This document shows positions 12,902 through 21,515 of a DNA stretch of 64,000 nucleotides, in pieces. Within the stretch, counting starts at the first letter, position 1. Each line of letters begins with the position of its first letter. The translations under genes were made by a program, and so were the position numbers. This DNA is from Desmodesmus armatus. Taxonomy: Eukaryota > Chlorophyta > Chlorophyceae > Sphaeropleales > Scenedesmaceae. The DNA is taken from positions 1-64,000 of the forward strand of contig VIIQ02000836.1 of the NCBI GenBank assembly GCA_007449985.2, given 5' to 3'. The notes beneath the pieces are model-generated. The model was not told the origin of the DNA and made no database searches. It was given only the letters and a program-made list of their open reading frames with translations.

Positions 12902-15900
12902 ACCCACCCCACGGCACCCCTTGTGCAGGGGACACCATCGCAGGGCCATGCACCCAAATTGAGTCACAGAGCGGCGCGTAGCGGCGGGTTGATGTCGGTG
13001 GGTGCTGCGTGATGGTGCGCAGCGGTGGTGGTCCGGAAAAATCATCTGGTTGGCTCAGGTGAAAGACAAAAATAGTGCCTACAAGCGTACCAACGTGCAC
13101 CCCAATTGAGTCACAGAGCGGCACGTAGCGGCGGGTTGATGTCGGTGGGTGCCGCGTGATGGTGCGCAGCGGTGGTGGTCCGGAAAAATCATCTGGGCGC
13201 GCTGCGGTAGTGGTTCGGAAAAATCATTTGGTTGGCTCTGGTGAATGACAAAATTAGTGTTTTCAAGCGTACCAACATGCACCCAAATTGAGTCACAGAG
13301 CGGCGCGTAGCGGCGGGTTGATGTCGGTGGGTGCCGCGTGATGGTGCGCAGCGGTGGTGGTCCGGAAAAATCATCTGGTTGGCTCTGGTGAAAGACAAAA
13401 ATAGTGTCTTCAAGCGTACCAACGTGCACCCCAATTGAGTCACAGAGCGGCACGTAGCGGCGGGTTGATGTCGGTGGGTGCCGCGTGATGGTGCGCAGCG
13501 GTGGTGGTCCGGAAAAATCATCTGGGCGCGCAGCGGTAGTGGTTCGGAAAAATCATTTGGTTGGCTCTGGTGAAAGACAAAATTAGTGTTTTCAAGCGTA
13601 CCAACATGCACCCAAATTGAGTCACAGAGCGGCGCGTAGCGGCGGGTTGATGTCGGTGGGTGCCGCGTGATGGTGCGCAGCGGTGGTGGTCCGGAAAAAT
13701 CATCTGGTTGGCTCTGGTGAAAGACAAAAATAGTGCCTACAAGCGTACCAACGTGCACCCCAATTGAGTCACAGAGCGGCACGTAGCGGCGGGTTGATAT
13801 CGGTGGGTGCCGCGTGATGGTGCGCAGCGGTGGTGGTCCGGAAAAATCATCTGGGCGCGCTGCGGTAGTGGTTCGGAAAAATCATTTGGTTGGCTCTGGT
13901 GAATGACAAAATTAGTGTTTTCAAGCGTACCAACATGCACCCAAATTGAGTCACAGAGCGGCGCGTAGCGGCGGGTTGATGTCGGTGGGTGCCGCGTGAT
14001 GGTGCGCAGCGGTGGTGGTCCGGAAAAATCATCTGGTTGGCTCTGGTGAAAGACAAAAATAGTGTCTTCAAGCGTACCAACATGCACCCCAATTGAGTCA
14101 CAGAGCGGCGCGTAGCGGCGGGTTGATGTCGGTGGGTGCCGCGTGATGGTGCGCAGCGGTGGTGGTCCGGAAAAATCATTTGGTTAGCTCTGGTGAAAGA
14201 CAAAAATAGTGTCTTCAAGCGTACCAACATGCACCCCAATTGAGTCACAGAGCGGCACGTAGCGGCGGGTTGATGTCGGTGGGTGCCGCGTGATGGTGCG
14301 CAGCGGTGGTGGTCCGGAAAAATCATTTGGTTAGCTCTGGTGAAAGACAAAAATAGTGTCTTCAAGCGTACCAACATGCACCCCAATTGAGTCACAGAGC
14401 GGCGCGTAGCGGCGGGTTGATGTCGGTGGGTGCCGCGTGATGGTGCGCAGCGGTGGTGGTCCGGAAAAATCATCTGGTTGGCTCTGGTGAAAGACAAAAA
14501 TAGTGTCTTCAAGCGTACCAACGTGCACCCCAATTGAGTCACAGAGCGGCACGTAGCGGCGGGTTGATGTCGGTGGGTGCCGCGTGATGGTGCGCAGCGG
14601 TGGTGGTCCGGAAAAATCATCTGGGCGCGCTGCGGTAGTGGTTCGGAAAAATCATTTGGTTGGCTCTGGTGGATGACAAAATTAGTGTTTTCAAGCGTAC
14701 CAACATGCACCCAAATTGAGTCACAGAGCGGCGCGTAGCGGCGGGTTGATGTCGGTGGGTGCCGCGTGATGGTGCGCAGCGGTGGTGGTCCGGAAAAATC
14801 ATCTGGTTGGCTCTGGTGAAAGACAAAAATAGTGTCTTCAAGCGTACCAACATGCACCCCAATTGAGTCACAGAGCGGCGCGTAGCGGCGGGTTGATGTC
14901 GGTGGGTGCCGCGTGATGGTGCGCAGCGGTGGTGGTCCGGAAAAATCATCTGGTTGGCTCTGGTGAAAGACAAATATAGTGTCTTCAAGCGTACCAACGT
15001 GCACCCCAATTGAGTCACAGAGCGGCACGTAGCGGCGGGTTGATGTCGGTGGGTGCCGCGTGATGGTGCGCAGCGGTGGTGGTCCGGAAAAATCATCTGG
15101 GCGCGCTGCGGTAGTGGTTCGGAAAAATCATTTGGTTGGCTCTGGTGAATGACAAAATTAGTGTTTTCAAGCGTACCAACATGCACCCAAATTGAGTCAC
15201 AGAGCGGCGCGTAGCGGCGGGTTGATGTCGGTGGGTGCCGGGTGATGGTGCGCAGCGGTGGTGGTCCGGAAAAATCATCTGGTTGGCTCTGGTGAAAGAC
15301 AAAAGTAGTGTCTTCAAGCGTACCAACATGCACCCCAATTGAGTCACAGAGCGGCGCGTAGCGGCGGGTTGATGTCGGTGGGTGCCGCGTGATGGTGCGC
15401 AGCGGTGGTGGTCCGGAAAAATCATTTGGTTAGCTCTGGTGAAAGACAAAAATAGTGTCTTCAAGCGTACCAACATGCACCCCAATTGAGTCACAGAGCG
15501 GCGCGTAGCGGCGGGTTGATGTCGGTGGGTGCCGCGTGATGGTGCGCAGCGGTGGTGGTCCGGAAAAATCATCTGGTTGGCTCTGGTGAAAGACAAAAAT
15601 AGTGTCTTCAAGCGTACCAACATGCACCCAAATTGAGTCACAGAGCGGCGCGTAGCGGCGGGTTGATGTCGGTGGGTGCCGCGTGATGGTGCGCAGCGGT
15701 GGTGGTCCGGAAAAATCATCTGGTTGGCTCTGGTGAAAGACAAAAATAGTGTCTTCAAGCGTACCAACATGCACCCCAATTGAGTCACAGAGCGGCGCGT
15801 AGCGGCTGGTTGATGTCGGTGGGTGCCGCGTGATGGTGCGCAGCGGTGGTGGTCCGGAAAAATCATCTGGTTGGCTCTGGTGAAAGACAAAAATAGTGTC

Positions 15901-17040
15901 TTCAAGCGTACCAACATGCACCCAAATTGAGTCACAGAGCGGCGCGTAGCGGCGGGTTGATGTCGGTGGGTGCCGCGTGATGGTGCGCAGCGGTGGTGGT
16001 CCGGAAAAATCATCTGGTTGGCTCTGGTGAAAGACAAAAATAGTGTCTTCAAGCGTACCAACATGCACCCCAATTGAGTCACAGAGCGGCGCGTAGCGGC
16101 GGGTTGATGTCGGTGGGTGCCGCGTGATGGTGCGCAGCGGTGGTGGTCCGGAAAAATCATCTGGTTGGCTCTGGTGAAAGACAAAAATAGTGTCTTCAAG
16201 CGTACCAACGTGCACCCCAATTGAGTCACAGAGCGGCACGTAGCGGCGGGTTGATGTCGGTGGGTGCCGCGTGATGGTACGCAGCGGTGGTGGTCCGGAA
16301 AAATCATCTGGGCGCGCAGCGGTAGTGGTCCGGAAAAATCATTTGGTTGGCTCTGGTGAATGACAAAATTAGTGTCTTCAAGTGTACCAACATGCACCCA
16401 AATTGAGTCATTGAGCGGCGCGTAGCGGCGGGTTGATGTCGGTGGGTGCCGCGTGATGGTGCGCAGCGGTGGTGGTCTGGAAAAATCATCTGGTTGGCTC
16501 TGGTGAAAGACAAAAATAGTGTCTTCAAGCGTACCAACGTGCACCCCAATTGAGTCACAGAGCGGCGCGTAGCGGCGGGTTGATGTCGGTGGGTGCCGCG
16601 TGATGGTGCGCAGCGGTGGTGGTCCGGAAAAATCATTTGGTTAGCTCTGGTGAAAGACAAAAATAGTGTCTTCAAGCGTACCAACATGCACCCAAATTGA
16701 GTCACAGAGCGGCGCGTAGCGGCGGGTTGATGTCGGTGGGTGCCGCGTGATGGTGCGCAGCGGTGGTGGTCCGGAAAAATCATCTGGTTGGCTCTGGTGA
16801 AAGACAAAAATAGTGTCTTCAAGCGTACCAACATGCACCCCAATTGAGTCACAGAGCGGCGCGTAGCGGCGGGTTGATGTCGGTGGGTGCCGCGTGATGG
16901 TGCGCAGCGGTGGTGGTCCGGAAAAATCATCTGGTTGGCTCTGGCGAAAGACAAAAATAGTGTCTTCAAGCGTACCAACATGCACCCCAACTGAGTCACA
17001 GAGCGGCGCGTAGCGGCGGGTTGATGTCATTGGGTGCCGC
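12902..17040. repeat. 147-bp satellite array, right domain with 182-bp variant
   Basis: The same satellite continues but without spacers after 12950. A longer monomer of about 182 bp appears. It carries a partial duplication of about 35 bp, in which GCGCGCTGCGGTAGTGGTTC copies GCGCAGCGGTGGTGGTCC, followed by a repeated AAAAATCATTTGG. Inserts are near 13194-13230, 13525-13560, 13852-13889, 14624-14660, 15098-15133 and 16310-16345. From 13108 to 13948 the order is 182-147-182-147-182, a dimeric higher-order repeat of 329 bp. The monomer leading into each long form usually reads GGCACGTAG instead of GGCGCGTAG. The array ends abruptly at about 17040 inside a monomer. Confidence 0.93.
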
Positions 17041-17493
17041 GAGAGGTGCTTGTTCCTGCTCTCATTTGTTGTTGTTGGTTGGTTTTGCCCATACAGTATG
17101 GGCAAAACCATATGGGCCATACTGTTGCTACTGAATTGCACAGCTGCATATATGGGTCACAATTACTCTCAAATGATATTGCTGAACTGGCTGTGTGGCC
17201 TTATTGTTGGACCAAATGAGGAGCATTCTTGCTTCTTTGCACTTTGCAACATGCTTGAAGCAAAGGAGGTGCACCTTGCAATCAGTCACCTTCGTTTCAA
17301 ACAACTTCAAGTAAAGTTCCCATTGAGTCATCAAACCTGACCTGAAGTTACAGCACACACGTGTGGTTGGCCCCACACACTTGCTTGAGTGTTTTCCAGG
17401 CCCTTCGCACACCACACTTCAACGTGAAGGAAGACTACATGACAACCCACACCTGCCAACACACGTGTCCACACAACCCTTTGGCATGTCATT
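17041..17493. other. Array-edge sequence, no gene seen
   Basis: Single-copy-looking sequence between the satellite edge and LINE copy 2. It contains a perfect hairpin (17081-17109) and an open frame of 96 codons that I cannot link to any family. Nothing else is supported. Confidence 0.6.
17081..17109. repeat. Perfect 13-bp inverted repeat at array edge
   Basis: The arms GGTTTTGCCCATA (17081-17093) and TATGGGCAAAACC (17097-17109) are exact reverse complements with a 3-nt CAG loop. A further partial ATATGGGCCAT palindrome follows immediately. It sits about 40 bp outside the last satellite monomer. Confidence 0.95.
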
Positions 17494-17503
17494 AGTGACA
17501 TTG

Positions 17504-20500
17504 AATGAATGAAGGTGTTACACGGGTTTCTCAAGCAACTACGTTGCAACTGAACCCAGCCACGGATGGACACAACCAGCACGGAAGGGGGCCGTTCGGA
17601 CAAACCCCACCATCAAAAGCTTGTCACGCACACTCAGTGTGCTTCCAGATTGCGAACACAGAGATATAATACACTGGAAGGACTGAATGGCGCCAACGGC
17701 ACTGCTTCTCGCACCTGCAGGGTTGCGACAAGAAAGGGCGGACGGAACAGAAAACAGCGAACACACAGCTGCGAGCCACAAAACACTCCCACATGTTGCA
17801 GTGGGCGCACGTGGGGGCAACTTCACCGACACCACCAGTCGCTGCACTGTTCACAAGCCAGCAGGATAGAAGTCACACAGCAGCCAGCAACTCACATGTC
17901 ACCACATGCAGAAGCTCAATGCCTAACTACCCGCAAACCGTTGCCTCCTGACAGCACCACATGCCATGCAATGAAAGGCTGCTGTGTGAGCGCAAGCCCC
18001 TGCGCCCGCTTAGGGATGATTGCAGAAACCGCCAAGTCAGCCAAGACGCGCCAAAACTCCCCAACAGCAGCACGCCCTGCAATGCGCTCTACCGTCAGCA
18101 GAGGCAACGCAGGACCTTCTGCTGCCACAGCCCACGCCACTCTGCGGCCGAAGTCAACAGCACCGATGCCAGCCAGACACACCATGTCCCACACAATATG
18201 ATGCAACCGGGGATGAGGTTTCACCCCCATCCACAAAGCTGCACACTGCAGGCCGCGGTCAGCAGCCAACCAAGGGGGGGCGTCGCCCACCCGGTGAGCT
18301 CGCAACTGCCCCTCAATCTCCGCCCGCACCGCCCCTGCAACAGGACACTCCCAACAATGGTGCTGTACACCGGGCTCAGCAGCCCCACATGCTACACAAG
18401 AGGTGCATGTGTGCATGCGCTGGGCCGTAGGGAACGCGTCGAGGGTGAGCCGCCATGCAGCCTCCTTGTGCTCATTAGGCACACGCAGCTTCCACCACCG
18501 CCGAAGCACCCGAGTGACCTCGGGCAATTGGCCCACAATTGGCTGCAGCATATCAACAGACAACACCCTCTGACGGAAGGCAGCATGCCTGTCAGCAATG
18601 GCTGACAGCGCATCCAAGGATTGACACTGGGTAGCTAGCGACACAGCGAGGGCCTCAAGCTTCACCACATCCCCATTGCGAGTATGCCAGCCCAGATCAG
18701 CACACACCCTGTCCCTAGCTGCGGTAAGCTGAGCCTCCGAAACGGCCGGCAGCCGCCCGGATGGCCTACCCCGCAGCACTGCACGTGCTGCATCCTGCCA
18801 CGCACTAGGGATGGCCGCGACCAACACAGCCAACTCCTCCCTAGCCACCACCATGTTAGCATACCTAGGGCGATGCTGCAACACAGGGTCCCACACATGC
18901 ATCCTGTATGCCTCCTCCCTTGCCCCCAGGTCAGGAATGGAACAGATAGCCTCAACCAGCTGCAACCAATGCAGCGCCTGCCCTGCACATTGCAGCTGGG
19001 TGAGGCCCAACAAGTCAGGCACCACAAACTCCAACCCCACCATCACTTGCCGCTGCTGTCCATACCAGTCCCACTGCTCCCTCTGCGCCACCACCGGATT
19101 GGACCACAATGGGACATAGTAACACCACGGGCCGGGCTGGACCGGGTTAGCGCCCACATGGCGAATATACGGCAGAGCCCTGATGCCAAGGGCAAAAGCA
19201 CGCAAGGGGTCTGGCAACAGCTGGCCCCCAGCGTCCCTGAACAACCGACCCTTGTCACACAAGGCCAAGCCCCAATAACCCCCACCAGGCACCACCGGCA
19301 CATGGTGCTGCAACAGCTCCCTGCTGACTGCAACCCAAGGCTTGCGAGCATCCCCCACCAACACTTGCACTGCCTCACAAGCCAGGCGAGAGTGAAGGTG
19401 GGCCCGCACTGGCAGCAGACCCAAACCTCCCTCCCTAGGGTGGGCCTCCATACACGCCCTGGGCACCCCTGGTGCCCGTCGCTGATCATCATCAGGGCCC
19501 AGGCCAGCATCAACAAGGGCAGAGGCCCATTTGATTAGTTGCCTGGCATGCTCAGCTGGCAGGGCCCCAGCAAAGTGTGCATGATACAACAGTGTGGAGA
19601 TAGCGTACCCATTGAACGCGAAAGCCCGGCCAAACATGGACAGGTCAGGGATGCGGCTGATCTTCTGCACCCGTTCCCGCACAATGCTCAGCCGATGCTC
19701 CCAATCCACTCCAACCACCCCCACACTGCCAAAGACAACCCCCAGGCTTTTGCAGGTGTCACGCACCGCCATGCCTGCCACAGGGGCAGGATCCACCACC
19801 GCTTGGCCCAAAGGCAACAGTTGACACTTGGGTGGCTGCACCCGCTGGCCTGTGGCATCCCCATACACCGACAAATGCTCCAACAGGCCAGAAACATCAG
19901 CCTCCCCAGGCAGGAGGGGCTCCACATCATCCGCATACTGTGTGGCGACAAGCCTGCCGGCTGCGACATCAATACCAATGCCACACTGCTTGAGATGGCA
20001 GAGCAACGCCTGCCCTGCAAACAGGTACATCAGGGGTGCCAGAGGGCAGCCCTGCCTAACCCCAGCACCACACCGAAAGAAAGAGCTCTGAAAGCCATTG
20101 ACAACTGCACATGTCAGAGTGTCTGTCAACAGCAGCTTCATCCACTGCAGAAACCCGGTACCCACCCCAAGGGCCTCCCCAGCTGCAAACAGAAACTCCC
20201 TTGACACAGTGTCATAAGCCTTCCTGAAGTCCAGGAAAGCAGCTATGGCTGTTTGGTGGCGGGCACGCAGCACCTGGGGCAGCAGCTGCAGCAGCCGCAC
20301 ACTATCCCCTATGTGCCGATGCTGCAAAAAAGCACACTGCGCTGGATCGATCATGACCCCCGCCACTTGCAACAACCTGTTGGCCAGTAACTTGGCCATA
20401 AGACGGTAATCATAGTTAAGTAATTGAATGGGGCGATAAGCATCCACATTGGTGTGCACCCCACCAGGTTTCAGCACTGGCACGACCGCCCCATCAAGAA

Positions 20501-20859
20501 ACCCCGGTGGGCACTGCTGTGTTGCCCCAACGGCCGAGTACAGTTTGGCCAGGATGGGGGCAAGCTGCTGTCGGTACCGCCTGAACAGTTCCCCAGGAAT
20601 ACCGTCCACCCCCGGAGCCTTGCCAGGCGCTGTACGCAGGATGGCCCGCTCTACCTCCTCAACTGACACCGATGCACTCCCCAGCTCAGCAGCTTGCTCG
20701 GCCGTCAGCCGCTGGCTGTGCTGTGCCATGGCCTGCAGCACCGCCTGCTGTGCTGCAGGCTGCACCTGCGGAGTTGTGCTGACCTCTGCATACCGGCGTC
20801 CCACAATGCTGGCCAACCCCACCCCACCCACCACCAAATGACCCGACCCAGGTGCGTGC
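17504..20859 (-). mobile_element. Non-LTR retrotransposon (LINE) copy 2
   Basis: A reverse-strand LINE of about 3.36 kb, flanked by a 10-bp duplication, AGTGACATTG, at 17494-17503 and 20860-20869. The 3' end (left) finishes in an ATTC/CATT-type simple repeat. It contains a complete RT domain and a C-terminal zinc knuckle but no endonuclease domain, so it is also 5'-truncated. Over the shared part it is nearly identical to copy 1, which points to recent activity of the family. A 3'-end fragment of a related, older element lies at about 56528-56680. Confidence 0.92.
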
Positions 20860-20888
20860 AGTGACATTGGTGGCCTTGTCGCCACCAC
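17916..20888 (-). CDS. LINE reverse transcriptase (truncated polyprotein, open frame)
   Basis: A 990-codon open frame. RT landmarks in order are APGVDGIPGELF near residue 91, FLDFRKAYD near 218 (first catalytic Asp), GVRQGCPLAP at 276-285 and YADD at 318-321. A C-terminal zinc knuckle of the zf-RVT type (C-x2-C-x8-H-x4-C) lies at about 831-848. This order is typical of plant and algal non-LTR elements. I see no RNase H or endonuclease motif. The apparent ATG and the first seven or eight codons lie right of 20859, in the target duplication and host flank, so the true ORF began further 5' in the full-length element. The protein could supply RT activity only if transcribed from a fortuitous promoter. 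Confidence 0.93.
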   Translation of the reverse strand: MVATRPPMSLHAPGSGHLVVGGVGLASIVGRRYAEVSTTPQVQPAAQQAVLQAMAQHSQRLTAEQAAELGSASVSVEEVERAILRTAPGKAPGVDGIPGELFRRYRQQLAPILAKLYSAVGATQQCPPGFLDGAVVPVLKPGGVHTNVDAYRPIQLLNYDYRLMAKLLANRLLQVAGVMIDPAQCAFLQHRHIGDSVRLLQLLPQVLRARHQTAIAAFLDFRKAYDTVSREFLFAAGEALGVGTGFLQWMKLLLTDTLTCAVVNGFQSSFFRCGAGVRQGCPLAPLMYLFAGQALLCHLKQCGIGIDVAAGRLVATQYADDVEPLLPGEADVSGLLEHLSVYGDATGQRVQPPKCQLLPLGQAVVDPAPVAGMAVRDTCKSLGVVFGSVGVVGVDWEHRLSIVRERVQKISRIPDLSMFGRAFAFNGYAISTLLYHAHFAGALPAEHARQLIKWASALVDAGLGPDDDQRRAPGVPRACMEAHPREGGLGLLPVRAHLHSRLACEAVQVLVGDARKPWVAVSRELLQHHVPVVPGGGYWGLALCDKGRLFRDAGGQLLPDPLRAFALGIRALPYIRHVGANPVQPGPWCYYVPLWSNPVVAQREQWDWYGQQRQVMVGLEFVVPDLLGLTQLQCAGQALHWLQLVEAICSIPDLGAREEAYRMHVWDPVLQHRPRYANMVVAREELAVLVAAIPSAWQDAARAVLRGRPSGRLPAVSEAQLTAARDRVCADLGWHTRNGDVVKLEALAVSLATQCQSLDALSAIADRHAAFRQRVLSVDMLQPIVGQLPEVTRVLRRWWKLRVPNEHKEAAWRLTLDAFPTAQRMHTCTSCVACGAAEPGVQHHCWECPVAGAVRAEIEGQLRAHRVGDAPPWLAADRGLQCAALWMGVKPHPRLHHIVWDMVCLAGIGAVDFGRRVAWAVAAEGPALPLLTVERIAGRAAVGEFWRVLADLAVSAIIPKRAQGLALTQQPFIAWHVVLSGGNGLRVVRH

Positions 20889-21028
20889 CGGCCATCAGCA
20901 TGCAACGAGTTGCTGCTGTGGCGTAATGACACCCATGAAGGCTTTGTAACAAAATGTTGATCAGCTCCCAAAAGGCTAGAAGTAGCCAAATCCATGAAAT
21001 ATCAGCTCTCACATCCAACTCTGGCAAT

Positions 21029-21503
21029 GGGGGGGTAGCTTAATGGCTAAAGCACCCGGTTGATACCGGGGAGATCTGGGTTCGAATCCCAGCCCGCCCA
21101 CCGGCAGCAGGAGGCAGCGGCAGAATGTGTCTGTTGCAGCCCACAGCAGCGTCTTACGCCTTGGTGCTAGTTGGCAGAAGACTTAGGAGGCAGCAGGAGG
21201 CGACTGGTCCGCCCACAGCAGCGACTTGATAGTTGGCATGGTTAGTGGTTGGGTTAGTGCTGGAGGCTTTGATAGTAGCAGACTTAGACGTTAAAGCAGG
21301 TGCATGGTTGAGCCCTGGTGTCTGCTTCGTGCAGGCTGCGCTGCACAAGCGCCGCTCACATAATCATGTGGTGAGGGTGGTGGTGCCCCCTCAAAGGGTG
21401 GTGATTGTCAGGTTGCGCCATTCTCCTGCAAGAGCACATGAGGGGTGGCAGTGGTTGCTTGACTCCGCTCATGTAACAAGCCTACCCTGAAAAAAAACAA
21501 AAA
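21029..21503 (+). mobile_element. tRNA-derived SINE, copy 2
   Basis: A 475-bp element of the same family as 12423-12901, with only scattered substitutions. It is flanked by a 12-bp target duplication, AACTCTGGCAAT, at 21017-21028 and 21504-21515. The A-rich tail is interrupted by one C. The tRNA-like head has seven Gs opposite CCCGCCC, suggesting an original GGGCGGG acceptor strand, and an anticodon-like GAT in the loop TTGATAC. The body has no coding potential that I can support. Confidence 0.93.
21036..21089 (+). promoter_or_regulatory. Pol III A and B boxes of SINE copy 2
   Basis: The A box TAGCTTAATGGC is at 21036-21047 and a perfect B box GGTTCGAATCC at 21079-21089. Their spacing fits a type 2 internal pol III promoter. 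Confidence 0.8.
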
Positions 21504-21515
21504 AACTCTGGCAAT

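Larger units (their letters stand above)
9764..12950. repeat. Satellite spacer split by a LINE and a SINE
   Basis: This is the eighth spacer of the left domain. Its pieces are 9764-9777, 12315-12422 and 12902-12950. Joined in that order, with one copy of each target duplication removed, they match the intact spacers (for example 8575-8722): the TTTTTTCTGAAG start, then GTGATCAGTTACATTGGGCG, the AATAAAA-containing middle, and GGCACCCCTTGTGCAGG before the next monomer. Both insertions are younger than the spread of the spacer. It is the last spacer in the window. Confidence 0.9.

Noticed and set aside
15093..16544. Open frame of 483 codons on the reverse strand with 49-residue repeats
   Set aside because: It is satellite DNA: the period is a multiple of three, two frames are open simultaneously, and variation follows DNA-level homopolymer changes rather than codons.
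21029..21100. Functional tRNA-Ile(GAU) gene
   Set aside because: Stem mismatches in the acceptor and anticodon arms, a fused 400-bp body, poly(A) tail and target duplications show a SINE rather than a tRNA gene.
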